Positions 1-13,600 of a stretch of DNA of 64,000 bases are shown here, in pieces. Below the pieces are notes generated by a model that did not search any database, was not told the DNA's origin, and saw only the letters and a list, made by a program, of their open reading frames with translations. The DNA is taken from assembly GCF_902459465.1 (NCBI RefSeq), contig NC_047082.1, positions 9,422,545 through 9,486,544 on the forward strand. Reading direction: 5' to 3'. This stretch comes from Asterias rubens. Taxonomy: Eukaryota; Echinodermata; Asteroidea; Forcipulatida; Asteriidae. The translations under genes were made by a program, and so were the position numbers. How positions within the stretch are numbered: the first letter of the stretch is position 1; every line of letters starts with the position of its first letter.

Positions 1-274
1 AATCCAAGGAGTGTGCAATTTATATGAAGGGATGGTGTGGATGAACATGTTTGTGGGTAATGTGAGTGAATGCAGTAGTTAGTGGATGGAGTTGCGAGTG
101 GATGAACAGATGCGTTGAAATGCCATTCGATGTGCGGTACAACCCAATTGAGAATAAGGCCGTGTTCGAATCAATCAGCCTTTGCATAAGGGTCCAATGA
201 TTTCCCAAACATGTGAATTGATTTGTGGCAAGTGTTTGTATATGTGTGAGAGAGGATGGTTGCCCCAAAAAACG

Positions 275-475
275 ATCAGAGCCACATTTCATAGAGCCGC
301 TTACGCACAAAAAAAAAGCACACAACAACATTATGCTTAATACCACAAAAAAAAGGTTACCAATCAAACTACCATGTCACATGTACAAAGGTAACTGGTG
401 TCCTGCTTATTTCTGCTAAGCAGAGAGTAGCTTAGGAATTTTTTTTGCTGAAGCAGCTCTATGAAATTTGGCCGA
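275..475. repeat. Family C MITE, copy 1
   Basis: Ends resemble inverted copies of 'catttcatagagc' and 'gcagctctatgaaatt', and the interior carries the family words 'aggttaccaa' and 'ctgctaagca'. The same arrangement occurs at 3005, 5707, 42170, 45356, 46075, 57560 and 58340. No coding capacity is visible. Confidence 0.7.
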
Positions 476-570
476 GGTGGTTTGGCATATTATAGCGATG
501 ACGTCATTGCTTTACTTTTATGTACATAACCAATTGAGAATCACCAGAAAGAAGTAAAACAATCACAACA

Positions 571-861
571 ATGGGACATTCTTGAGCGCTGGATGGCACC
601 AGACTTACCAGGGGTGGATTTCACAAAGAGTTAGGACTAGTCTTATCTCGAGTTAGGACCAGTTACTCGTCCTAACTTAGGACTATCCATGCAATTTGTA
701 TATCTCCTAGGACTAGTCATAAGTTAGGACTGGTCCTAACTCTTTGTGAAATCGACCCCAGGTAATTTACCATTGTTGACGTAGTTCTGAGCGTGCGTAC
801 ATTACCGATAACAATATATTTGTCTGCTGCCACCAAGCGTCCCTAAAGTCCACCATTGGGG
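571..861. repeat. Family D MITE, interrupted by a family B element
   Basis: The outer parts match the intact family D copy at 46246-46400: 'ggatggcaccagacttacc' on the left, 'ctgctgccaccaagcgtcc' on the right, and the centre 'cgtagttctgagcgtgcg'. The left arm stops at 'cttaccag' and resumes at 'caggtaattt' after a family B insertion. Confidence 0.75.
612..758. mobile_element. Family B palindromic MITE with CAG target duplication
   Basis: Terminal inverted repeats GGGTGGATTTCAC and GTGAAATCGACCC, with inner arms 'agttaggac' and 'gtcctaact'. CAG precedes (609-611) and follows (759-761) the element, giving a 3-bp target duplication inside the family D copy. Other copies or fragments are at 10349, 11235, 11645, 41582, 53265 and 63552. 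Confidence 0.8.
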
Positions 862-3004
862 AGTCTTCAATTTGCGGTTTAGCAAACTTGTGTGGATGTG
901 TGGGGTATGTTGATGTATGAATGAGCAAGGAATATTTTACCCTAGCGTGACGTTAACCCATTATACCGTTTTAATGTTCAAGTACTCAGAGTTTAGATTA
1001 ATCTGAAATGATATTTTATAAAATAATAACAAAATTGGTATCGTCAACTGTTTTAGAAGAAGAAGAATGTTTTAGTTTCAAGCGTATAGCACAATGGGGT
1101 ACTTCCCAAACCAGGCAATCACGTTTCGTTTCTTCCTACACACATTTCCACTGGCATGTTGAGTATGAACATCTGTATCCGAGTTACAGGACCATCAACA
1201 CGTATTTAAAGAGGGTTTTCTTGATACAGAACAGTAACTATAACACAGCAAAACTGTTTAGCTGTCATCAGAAAAACAGTGTCACTAAATACACGGATTG
1301 AGTTTATGTTAAAAAGGTCAATGCTACCACTGGGTTAGACTGGTCCCCTGTAATTATCATCAAAGTGTGATGACGTCAGAAGATCAGGCTTATGCTGGTG
1401 CCGTCCTGTGTAAACAATAGGACTGTGTTCTCATAGACTGTTTGTGTGTACAAACCAATGGTAGATTTGTAGTTGAACTAAAACACATCTTATCCAAGAT
1501 TAACATTACTTATGTATTTACGAGGCCGTTTGTAATATTATAATTATACATACAATTTGTTATAAAACTGTTTCCGAGTATACCTACGACTGTGGCTGTT
1601 TGTTTTTAGCCGTAGCCAGGCTGAAGCTGTCATGTCTAACTCGGATCTTAAAGTTATTGTCGTAGATTGGTAAATGCTCCAGAAATTAATGACCATAACA
1701 AACTTCACTTGGTGATGAGAAGCACTGCTGCTGTTAAAAGTATAAAGTATTTTGAAAGAAGGAACTTCCTTCGAAGTATGGTTTGGGAAATAATTTGTTC
1801 ATCACAAAAAAATGGAATCTGATAACTGATTCATGTATGAATATTTTATCAGATTTATGGGGGTTGAGTCCTTTGTCACTTGTATTTTTTTATTTTATTT
1901 TATTTAAGCTTTCCTTATTCGTTTGCCTTTAAATCAGTATTACGTTGACAAAGAAAAAAAAATGCGACCGTACCTTTAAGGTACTGTCAGATCGTAAGTA
2001 TATTGAGGACTTTCCTGGCATAAATATGGATATTATTCCACAAAACATGGGGTACTGTTTATCAATGGGTACGTCGGGCAAACATCTTCTTAGTATTATA
2101 ATTGTAATTCAATTATAGATTGTCGATACTAAAAAAATCCAATAGTAAGTCGACTACGGGGCATAAGTTGATCAAATAAGTAAAATTTAATCAAAATACG
2201 GTTTGGCGTCTAAAGGGGCTGATTTGGAAGGTTGAGCAATGGTTTGCAATGGTTGAATTATACATACAGGCTTACGAGAATGATTATATTGAGCGAGGGT
2301 GGAGTGGAGATTTCGTGGGCAAGAAAGCCGCACCTTGATTAGAGTTAATTTGGTTTACGTTAAACGTTAACTTCTACAATCATTATAAACTATTCCGTTG
2401 GTTAATTTGATAGGCCATTGAACTGAAAAGCTTATTGTTGCTGTTTTATGTCACTTTGTGTTTCCTTCATTAATAAAGCATACTTGTGAATAAACATGAC
2501 AGTATTTATAGCTAATGAGTAGTAACCGAACATTGTGATGTTTCAATATATGATAACTATTGTGTAAAGATTTCACCAGTATTGCCATGCATCGTTACAT
2601 TAACCCGAGCAGCAAAAAAAAACATGAAAACAAGCTCCACGCTCAAAAACGAAAACGCGCCACCCCGAAAAATAAAAAAAATAAAAAAATAAATAGAACT
2701 TGCAAAAAAAAAAAACATCGACTCACCGTACGTGTCTGCCTATTGGAGTGTCATATCTATGTATTTTTTGTTTGACAAGGGCACATCGTCGTGTGCTACC
2801 CCTGGAGAATACCGTCAATGCACTGTGTAAGGTCGGCGGGGTCGAGCGGATTGGCTCAGTCTATAGACTGAACGATTCTCCCAAGTATTTGAACACTTTG
2901 GAAGCACCTTTGAGAATGAAAGAGAATCGCGTATTCTCACGATCTCCCTCTATAATAAGAACTGCATAATGACCCTAGCAGAAAATGGCACACGTCTCAG
3001 AGGA
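862..3004. other. Intergenic, nothing recognised
   Basis: AT-rich DNA with A and T runs. Open frames are short and show no domain, signal peptide or splice-compatible structure. I see no gene here. Confidence 0.6.
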
Positions 3005-3255
3005 CCAGGGACCAATTTCATAGAGCTGCAGCACAACGATTTGCTTAGCATGAAATGTTTGCCTTGATAAAAACAGGATTAACAACCAATAATTTGCACG
3101 TGATTTTCAGGAAGCTAACAACAGCTGAATACCAGTAACAAGCGATATGCAATATTATATGGAAATTGGGTTGGTAATTCTGTTGTTATTAAGGGAAAAA
3201 ATGCCATGCTCAGCAAATTGTTGTGCTTAGCAGCTCATGAAATTGGGCCCAGTTG
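3005..3255. repeat. Family C MITE, copy 2
   Basis: It begins 'gggaccaatttcatagagct' and ends 'gcagctcatgaaattgggcc', an inverted pair. The interior has 'taacaaccaataat' and 'ggttggtaatt' in opposite orientation. Closely related to 5707-5965. Confidence 0.8.
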
Positions 3256-3710
3256 CCCTCGGTCACGTGGTTCCTTGACGCCATTTTCTCTATAAATGCT
3301 GCACGACCCAATGTGCAGACTAGTATAGCACCCTGTATTCGCCGATGTGTTTTTCATGGACAAAAAAGCTTCTTATCGGAGGTTGTAAGCTCTCTCATTA
3401 ACAGGGCGACCACTCTGACAAGTCTAGAGCAAGCCCGCCCTCTTTGCCAGCTTTAGCTGATATTGCTACCCTAAACAACATTGTAAAAAAAATGCACCTA
3501 CTCTTATACAGTGAAAGTGTTTCAATGTGTTACCAACGTTTAACCAACATTGACATAAAATCAGCTTTAAGGGACACTTTCAGGTTTTTGCGCTTTGGGC
3601 TCAACAACCAAAATTCTGTTAGAAGTTGACAATATTTGCTAGAAGTAGAATGTAATTATTGACACAATCAATCCTTTAAAATGATGTGGTTTTCATTCAC
3701 TTCTTGAACT

Positions 3711-3822
3711 AAGGCCGTGTCCGACTTTGGCTACAGCTACGGCTAGATCAGCGCGTCTGTCAGTGTTGAAGAATAGCAGACGCGCACGCCATAGCCGTAG
3801 CTGTAGCCGAAGTCGCCATGCC
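3711..3822. repeat. Family I fold-back element, copy 1
   Basis: Inverted arms: 'ggctacagctacggct' on the left and 'agccgtagctgtagcc' on the right, with inner 'gcgcgtctg' and 'cagacgcgc'. A second copy lies at 59005-59145 and a diverged relative at 15840-15995. Confidence 0.75.
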
Positions 3823-4659
3823 ATTTTTGTGAAACCACACATCTATAACTCCACAAAAAGCCGGATAGTGTTAGTTCGCAAAGTTAAAGGAAAATCACGC
3901 AATTTCGAAGGATAGTTGCTAAATATTTATGTTATACCTTTATAACATCTTCCCGCTGCCATATTGGTCTCAAAACAAACACTTTGTATAGCCAAGAGCA
4001 CTCAGTTTAAAGGCAATGTGACTATTCAAGTTCTATGATACGCAATAACACTGTAACACTAGCATCAAGATGTTTTTGGCAACGATTTGCGGACTGACCA
4101 GGCTCAGCTTTCAGTTTTTATTTTGTATGCATTCTCAATTATAACTCTTGTATATAATTATTACACAAATGTTTATTTTACACTGAATTTTAGAAATGGA
4201 TTTGATGGCGTTTAATAAAATCCATTCAAACGAATCACTTCAAACTTAAAAGGCGTGTTCTTGTTTATTTTGTGTTATGTTTAAAAAATATAACACAAGC
4301 GCATCACGCAGCTGATTAAAGGCACCATTGGTCAACAGAAATCACAAACTAATTATAGTCATAGGTGCAATTATAGGTGCAAACAAATCATTAATTTAGG
4401 TGCACTTATAGATCAATCAGAGTCCACACGCCTATTTATAGAAGCCCACCCTGAGCCTCAAAGATGTTTTTATTTTATTTTATTATTTAATGCATGCAAG
4501 TGCCCTTTGACCATACAACGCTGAACAAATGGCATCAGTATCAGTTAGTGCTCAAAGGTCATTTTATAGTTGACAGATTAATGAATTAGTTACTGACTGG
4601 TATTATACACATTAACCAATGATGTCATGTTATGCCCCGTTGGTATAACATCAACGACA
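3823..4659. other. Region upstream of the MFSD2-like gene
   Basis: No exon recognised. It presumably contains the promoter of the gene that starts at 4698, but no clear TATA box or other core element can be assigned. Confidence 0.4.
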
Positions 4660-4692
4660 ATGGCGACACAGTCCGTTGAAGAGAATAAATAA
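4660..4692 (+). promoter_or_regulatory. Upstream mini-ORF before the MFSD2-like start
   Basis: An ATG at 4660 opens a 10-codon frame (MATQSVEENK) that stops with TAA at 4690-4692, five bases before the main ATG at 4698. The main ATG has A at -3 and G at +4, a good animal context. If the transcript begins upstream of 4660, this uORF would precede the coding frame and could lower translation. The transcript start is unknown. Confidence 0.4.
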
Positions 4693-4697
4693 ACAAA

Positions 4698-7600
4698 ATG
4701 GAGGATGAACAAAGCGACGAGGTAAGTTTCTTTAACAACAACTCTCTGCTGTATATACTATTCAAATTGACCATGAAAGCTCGTTGTTAAACAAACGTCA
4801 ACAAGATGAACCAAGGTAACTTTAGAATCAATGTGGTGTTCTCTTATCAAAACAAAGACAAATGACTACAAAAGCGATTGTATGTGTGCCAATGAATGTT
4901 TATGCCCGATATGGTTGCAGAGAGTACCCCATATGTTTAACCATGGAGGAACAATTAGTTTCCTCCATGGTTGAACACACTATTTTCCTCAAGTCCTTGT
5001 CCCCAACCTAAAACCTTATAAGAATTCCTTTGCGAAAAAAAAACACATTGTGGTGAGGTTTGTTTAATGAAAACCATTAGAAAGTTAACATTGTGGGGCG
5101 CCCCATAATGTTTCACAAGAAATAGACAACACCTGGGGAAAGCCTATCGCTACCAAACATGTCTAAGATAACAAGCTCACAATAAAGACACAATAGAGCT
5201 GCGAGGGTACCACGTCGAGCACCAAATATTAACAATAGTGGTCATTTATAAGGCACCATGTCTGTCTAAAAGACACTCCTGGAGAGATGCAGAAGCATGA
5301 GGGCCTACATTGAGTTACAAAGATTTAAGCACAAAGTTTTCGAATGGGTTTTGAAGCTGACTTGTCAGAGATTTGTGGGGAGTTCGTTCCATGTAATGGG
5401 CAGCAAAGAGTGTGATAATGATCGGGCTCCCCGTGAGTGGCGGGTACGTGGAGTATGAAGAAGTTTGGTGTCTGAGCTGCAGATTTAAATGTAACTCTGA
5501 CACAAAGACTCGTATTCGTTTTCTACTTGATAGTGTACTCCCCTAGTTCGGCCACGGATTAAGAACAGACCTAGCCCGGGTTTGAAGCTGTCCAAACGGG
5601 CCAGAATCTGCTACGGTCTCGGTGGTATACCGTACCAGCTGACGAACACCGTGCTTGGGTTCTACATCAATGTATTTCTACTGGAAACTGCTAAGGTGAG
5701 GTTTGGGCTTAGGGCTCAATTTCATAGAGCTGCTATTAGCACAAAAATGTGCTTAGCATGTAATTTCTTCCTTATGGTAAACACAGGTTTACCAACCAAT
5801 ATTCCAGTTGTTGCATATTGCTTGTAACTGGTATTAAGCTGTTGTTTGCTTACCCTGAAAATCACATGGAAATTTGGTTGGTATACACATCCTGTTTTTA
5901 ACCACAGGTAGACATTTCATGCTAGACAAATTTCTGTGCTTAGCAGCTCTATGACATTGGGCCCTGATCATTACGCGGTCCTTGCATAGGCCATTTCATT
6001 TTGAGATGGTGGCCACATCACTATAGCACCATTGGATGTGGGTTAATGTGGCCGTATAGATGTACACTCTAAATCAAACACCGACTCCTATAGCTGCTAA
6101 GTCCACCATGTCTAAAAAAGGTTACTGGCAAAACAATCTCGAAAAAATGACATCAATTGAGAAAAGCTTGTATTGTGATCAGCTGTTTTGCCATAAAAAT
6201 GGGATGCCATAGAGTGTAAACAGAGCCTGAGATATGACATTTTATACTATTGACATATTTATTTTACTTCAAAATTTTCTGACTGGTGTCATCTTTTAGC
6301 TTGTTTTTACTGTCAATAGTTTCATCTCCTTGTCATAATAATGTTTCAAGAGTCCATGTTTGTACATGTAGGTATGTAATGCTTAAACTATGAATACATT
6401 TCTTGTTACCAATTATTGGAATAAATTTCTTAACTACATCTGTTCATTTTGGGTTCCTTTGAAATAATTGTCTACAATTTATGGATAAGTTTATGTATCA
6501 TGCCACCACTTTCTCATTAGTTTTGAAATAAAAAAGTATATAATTTACTCAAATGAGATATTCCTTTTTTGTAACAATAGGTGACAAAGTGGTGGTAGGA
6601 TACGGAATGTTTTCCAAAGTGAGTTTTTAAAACAATACAATTTTGTTTATCTTTTGTCCAAGGTTCCTCCGTTTTACACCAGTGCAATTGTCTTGATTGG
6701 TCGGGTATGGGACGCCATCACAGACCCAATTATTGGGTTCCTCGTCTTCAGAACCAAGAGTACACACAGGTTCGGCAAACTCAAACCATGGTATGTTGAA
6801 GTAAACAAAATAGACAATTATATCAACCTCTTTCCCACAGTACGTCTGGCAGCAGACTCACCTTGTGTATTTCCATTGTTACGTAGTTCTCAGCATGTGC
6901 ACATTATAGTGAGAACAATGTTGTTGTTTTTCTGATAAGTCTGCTGCCACCAAGAGTCCCTACAGTTCACTATATAGTGACTTTTGGGAATGTGTAGAAT
7001 TCTATTTATCATGACCTTAATAATCATAACCTTTAAAAAAAACTAAACATAACTATGACATTCGTTGTTAAAATATTGCTTTATTAATATATGGTTTTAC
7101 AGGATGGTTTTTGCTACCCTTCCAGCCATCGCTAGCTATATATGTTTCTTCTACACACCAGATACAACCAAGTCAATTTATAAGTTTGCTTGGTATCTCG
7201 TCTGTTACTGTCTGTTTCAGACTTTCCTTACGGTAGGTGACGTTTCAATTACATAAAGCTTCTTAAAGCCACTGTACACGTTTGGTAATTGTCAAGGACC
7301 AGTCTTCTCACTTGGTGTATCTCAACATATGCATAAAATAACAAACCTGTGAAAATTTGAACTCAATCAGTCGTCAAAGTTGCGAGATAACAATGAAAGA
7401 AAAAACACCCTTGTCACACGAAGATGTGTGCTTTCAGATGCTTGATTTCGAGACCTCAAATTCTAAATCTGAGGTCTCGAAATCGAATTGGTGGAAAATT
7501 ACTTCTTTCTCGAAAACTACATCACTTCAGAGGGAGCTGTTTATCTCAATATTTTATACTCTCAACCTCTCCCCATTACAAGCATTCAAGAAAGGTGTTA

Positions 7601-10600
7601 TGCTAATAATTATTTTGAGTAAATACCAATAGTGTCCACTGCCTTTAAATTTAAAAGCTATAAGAACCCCGAAAATGCGTGGTTTTGCGTGAACTTAACA
7701 CGGCACGCCAATTTATGGAGTCAAACTTTTTACTCCACGAAATGGCCGACCGTGAGAATACGTAAAATAACAGGAAAACCATGCAATTTTGAGGCATAGT
7801 TTTGATCATTTTATTTTACTTTTAAAACATCTTTCCATCTACGCACTTCATAATAAACGGTTACAAACGCTTTTCATAAGCCAACTTGCCCGATCCAAGG
7901 CAACGTGTCCCTGTAAACACAAGTTTTATTGAAATACAAGAGAACTAAAGTAATCCACTATGAGTAGGATTTGAAACTTTGCATGGTGGAAATAAGATGT
8001 AGAAGAGTTTGCGGTAACACCATGTAATAATAATCTCTAAATGAGTTGGGGTGGTTCTGAAAAGAACCGTTGGATTAACTCGACGTTTCGATCAGTATGC
8101 TCTGATCGTCTTCAGAAGACGATCAGAGCATACTGATCGAAACGTCGAGTTAATCCAACAGTTCTTTTCAGAACCACCCCAACTCATTTAGAGATTATTA
8201 TTACATGGTGTTACCGCAAACTCGTCTTTAATCCACTATGACTTGTTTTTGTTTACCTGTTTGTTTTTCCTCACGGACAGTTTTATCAGATGCCTTTTGC
8301 TACACTTACCCTGTGCCTGACAGATAATCAAACCGAAAGAGACCGAGCAACAGCCTATCGTGAGTATTGATTATTGGTTAAATAAGTAATAGGATGATTG
8401 AATGATCGATTGACTGAATCGTTGATTGTTTGATTGATTTGATGACCGATTCATTACGTGACATTTTGAGATATGGTTGTGGGCACGTTGTTTTTATTTG
8501 TATTGCATGCCAACACTTCCTGGATTGGGCTGTGTGTGTCATGCTTAAAGCCATTGGACAATTGCGGTAAACAGTATTGTCCAAGTCCAATTTAGGCTCA
8601 ATCGGTCATCGGAGTCGGGAGAAAATAACGGGTAACCCACCCTTGTTTCGCCGTGTCATTACATGTGCTTAAAATAAATCCGTAATTCTCGCTATCGAGA
8701 ATTGATATTGTTTTAATGTTTTCTCAAAAAGTAAAGCATTTCAAGTAATACTATTTTAAGAGAAGTCTTTCACCATTACCTTCTGTAAGCCCTGTAAATT
8801 ATTTGTAAATCTGTGAACTTTTTTTTTTTTCTGTACCGAAAGTGTCCAATGGCTTAAAAAGCTCTGCACCTCAATGGGTTCCCCTTCACTAATTAGCTCG
8901 AATAATGTGCTTTCTATTTTTGTAGATTTGCAAAATGTATGTACCTCATTTACTGATCTTGATACTGTGGCCAAATAAATAAACTTGAACTTGAACTTGA
9001 ACTATCCCCATTACCTCAAACATGGTATTTAATCATGCTGTTTCCGCAAACCAAATGTATGTTGATACCTCAATATGCAATGCCTCAATTCATATTATGT
9101 TGTGTTTATTTGGTATGAACTTCTGCTGATCAAAACCGATTTTTAAAACTGTCATAGTTACTGTTTGTTATTCTCTTCAGGAATGGGTTCAGAGGTCCTA
9201 GGGAATCTTCTCGGTCAGTTAGTTATGGGTCTCTCACTAACACTCTATCAATTAAAACTGGGTCGTGGACCAATCTTATGCCGTGATATAAACGACACTT
9301 CAACTCTACCGCCCGAACAGGCTGTGATAAAGGTAAACCATTCACGAGAGGGCGCTTTTAAAGGCAGTGGACACTATTGGTGGTAATTACTCAAAATAGT
9401 TATCATCATACAATCTTTCTTGATTACGAGAATGGGGAGAGGTTGATAGTGTAAAACATTGTGAGAAACAGCTCCCTCTGAAGTGACGTAGTTTTCGAGA
9501 AAGATGTAATTTTCCACGAATTTTATTTCGAGACCTCAAGTTTAGAAATTGAGGTATCTAAATCAAGCATCAGAAAGCACACAACTTCGTGTGACAAGGG
9601 TGTTTTTACTTTCATATATATCTCGCAACTTCGACGACCGATTGAGATCAATTTTTCACAGGTTTGTTATTATGCATATGTTGAGATACACCAACTGTGA
9701 AAACTAGTCTTTGACAATTACCAATAGTGTCCACTGGCTTTAACGTGTTTAAGTTCCTGACAATATATGTAATTATTGCGTGAAGCTTTTGCTCCGTGTG
9801 GATTAAGAGGAGGAAACTATGAATGAATAGTAAGCTTGCGTATACAACCATGTTTAAGCCTAAAGCTATGTTTTGGGAGTAATGGCTTTGGAAACCACAC
9901 CGGCTCTTTTCAGAGCCAACACTCACACAAGAGAGAGTTTACTCTTGGTTGTACCCGCAAGTTTGTATTATTTATAGTTTTTTTTCCTAAACATATATAT
10001 CTTTTCTCGTGACATACGGTGGCTCAAGTTATGGTGTTTCTGGTTAGTGGAATGTGAGTTTGAGTCCCGGTCGTGACACTTGTTCATGAGCAAGACACTT
10101 TACCACAATTGCTTTGTCCTTAAATACACCAGGACACTATTGGGCAATAATTTTGATATTTTGTTAAGATACGACTATCCACAAATCTGTATGTTAATGT
10201 TAACATGAAGATTCATCTCGGTTTTTATAGAGTCGAGGATATCTGGTTGGGGCTGGTGTTTTATGCTGTCTGTTTCTCATATGTGCTCTCTGCGTCATTA
10301 TTGGAACTAAAGAGGTTACATGTAAGTATACAAAACAAAGCGCCTGCAGGCGATTTCACGAAACGCTAGAGGATTAATCCTGTCTCGAGTTAGGACGAGT
10401 AACTCGTCCTAACTTCGGATTAATCTTAAGGTCTGAATGCCACAGTGCGGGTTTGGAAGTCCTAAGATTAATCTTAAGTTGGGAAGAGTTTGGTGAAATC
10501 GACGGCTGGTTGTTTTGATGAGGAAAGATTTAACTTTATTTGTATGTATATATATTATGTAATAAGTGTTGGATTTTTTCTTTCTTTCTTTTTTCATTTA

Positions 10601-13600
10601 CCTTTTTTTTTAGGGGGGTTCTTTTTGGTTAGGTTTTTTTTTTCTTTTTTTTTTCTTTTTTTCTTTTTTTTTTACATTTTGGTACAATATAGTATTTGTG
10701 TATACATTTATATCATGTTGCTATATCTATTACGTGGACTTGGGTAGCATTTGGATCTTTGCATTATTTAGTGGGAGTATTTTAGGTAAAATTTGGTATT
10801 TTCGGTCATTCTGTTGCTTTTATTTGCAGCACCGAAGCGTCAGAACAAGTACAAAGAGCCGTTTTGGCGAGCAGTTGTTAAGGTCATCACCTTCGGACCA
10901 TGGCTGAGACATATCGCTTTCTTGATCCCATTTGTCTTGGCAATTCAGGTAGGTCTCGTTCCTTCAAATTGTGTGTTTACTTTATTGGGAAGCCAGTCTT
11001 TGTGACAGAAACACGATCGGCCATTTTTTTTTAGTCAAAAATAATGGCCGACCGTGTTAGTTCACGACGCAAAAGGAAAACCGGACAATTTCGAGTGATA
11101 CTTGTGTGGATCATTATATTCTACTTTTAAAATATATTTCTAAACTTGTGCATTTCATAACAAAGGGTTTGGAACGCTTTTCAAAGTCCAACTCGACCGA
11201 TCCAAGGCAATGTGTTCCTCTAATATTTTACATATTGTAGTACAATGCTGGGACTCGTCATAAGTTCTAAGATTAGGGCCTACTCCTAAGTTTGGACGAG
11301 TTTTGTGAAATCGGTGAAGTCGACGGCTAGTTATTGTTAGCATGTTGAAGTGAGGTGATTCGAGAACCTCCAAAAGCAAACTAACTATGATAATGTGCCT
11401 GTCACAATGCTTGAAGGTCCGCTTGATTCAATACTATTCCAATTGTCCACTATACTTAGTACACTGTTTCCTTTTTAATTTGATTAGGCCATGCAGGGTA
11501 ATTTCGCCCTTTATTCTCTACATACCCTTGGAATGAGAAGTTACCAACCGGCAATCATCGTTATTTTGGTAAGTCTGTAGAAGCTCTTTTCTCTTGTTCT
11601 TCTTATTCTTTATCTTCAACCTTCACTATTGTAAAGGACTTCACCTGAACCGATTTCACGAATCGCTACACTCGTCCTTGGTCCTAAGATTAATTCTTAG
11701 TAAGAAAGAGTTTGGTGAAATCGACGGCGTGATTATCTAGATTAATTCTGCGACTATTCTAGTCCATTTCGTTCAATTGTTTTGTTTTAGTAATGTTTTA
11801 GTTTATGTTTTAGTAAAGTGCGTTTTGTAAAATCAAGGGAATAGCTCATTATAGTTTGGTTGCGATTTTAAGAATGTTTTGAGGCACCAACGTTTCAGTT
11901 GAAAAGTCAAAAACAAATCTTCTTCAAAACTAACAAAACTTTGTTAAACATAATGTACAATCCTATTGACACACCGCTATTTTCAAGTTTATTTTCATTA
12001 TTTAAACAACAACAACATATCTTGTTTATACTTTATACTTTATTATTGACAGATTTCGGCTTTTTTAATGATGCCAGTGTGGCGAAAGTGTGTTAAGAGA
12101 TTCGGAAAGAAAATTACGTTGTTTCTTGGTATGCTGGTAAGTTAATACGGTTCGCTTTAAAATACAATTTGTTTTTAAATAAAATTATAAACAAATGCAA
12201 ACAAAAAACCACAAACATTGTTTTATTGTGTATCTTTTAACTTGCTCATTTTTTTTTGGTTTATGTGTTTAACATAAAAAATAAAAAAAATAAAAAAAGT
12301 ATATTATTCTAAAATATGTCGCCTTGGCTTTATATTGCACAAAATATCCTCTTATTGCTAGCTTAAAAACAAATAAAGCAGATAAGTATCTGACTACGGT
12401 CAGGTAATGTTTCAGACATTGTGGGAGTTTGAAATCTCGCGATAGGAAACAAACCGCGAGTCTGCTGCCACCTAGAGTATATTGAAGAGTTTATTATTTT
12501 GCAGATTGGTCCCCTGGTCTTTATCTGGAACAGGTACTTCCTTTCAGAACCAGTGATTACATTGGATACAATGATTTCATTGGATAAACGTTTAGTGACG
12601 TAAGCATTCTGCATCTGTGTTTTGACTGGTCCGAGGTTCGGCAGCTGCACTTGCGGTTGTCTGTATGAATGTAGGTGAAAGGTGAAGATGGACGGGGATT
12701 GTCCAAGGCAAGAGACCACTCTCTGTAGTTATTCACGAGCCTCGAAGTGCTACGTCAGATGTTAAGGCAAATCCTTTTTATTTATTTTTTATTATTTTAG
12801 CCTGCCGTACCGTTGATAGTTTCGTGGGGTCTAATACCGTACGGCAACGTCTGGGTGCAATACATTCTTGCTCTGCTCATGGGGAGTGTTATAGCAGTCG
12901 TGCAGTTGGTGCCGTGGTAAGTTATCTAAGTCTACCTAGTGTTTTCATTATTTTTATAAGAGCCAAAGCAATAATAATTAATGTGTTTATTTGATTGTCT
13001 GTCATTTTTGTTGATCACATTGCGATAGCTATAAATACGGTATCCTATCAAATTGCATTTTAATTCATGGTTTTTCGTTTATGTTTGAGTTCTTGTCAAC
13101 CCTGCTTTCATCAATGTCGTAAAGTTTCCATGACATTGATATGTTCGTTACAATTGTATGTTAGCTGTACGCCTAGGCCTAATGTAAATAAATAATGACA
13201 AGTTCCAAGTTTTAAATTTCACACTTTCATTAATATCAAAAGTTTCGTTTTATTTTTGCAAAATTTACTTTTACTTTTGCAAAATATATTGAGTGTATAA
13301 TTTTGTTTCCGGTGATTCATTATGCAATGGAAAATGCATGATCACTCTTTGTCGTCTTCTTTTTCAAACCAGGAGTATGGTACCTGATGTCATTGATGAC
13401 TTTTTACTGAAGAAAAAATGCGGATACGAGACCATCTTCTACACCTTTTACATCATGATTGTCAAACTCGTTTCGGGCCTTTGCATTGGCATCACAACTT
13501 TTGTATTAGGGTGAGTGTTTTTATCAACATCAAGGAATGTGCCACGGAGGAAATTATGTATTCAAACTTTGTTTCCTTCACAAAATAGATTGTTTAAAGA

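Noticed and set aside
20-367. A 115-codon minus-strand frame with a hydrophobic start resembling a signal peptide
   Set aside because: Most of the hydrophobic part is translated from a family C MITE, and no splice structure supports it.
5575-5582. Acceptor at 5574 for MFSD2-like exon 2
   Set aside because: It would put exon 1 out of frame. The acceptor ending at 5563 keeps phase 0, though its pyrimidine tract is weak.
5696-5827. Extension of MFSD2-like exon 2 past 5695
   Set aside because: The extra residues are translated from a family C MITE. The donor at 5696 joins in frame to 6663, which restores the conserved protein.
7357-7632. Frames of 60-90 codons with 'FETSNSKSEVSKSN' text, also at 36896, 38064, 54661 and 61309
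   Set aside because: All come from the family A MITE hairpin centre read in either strand.
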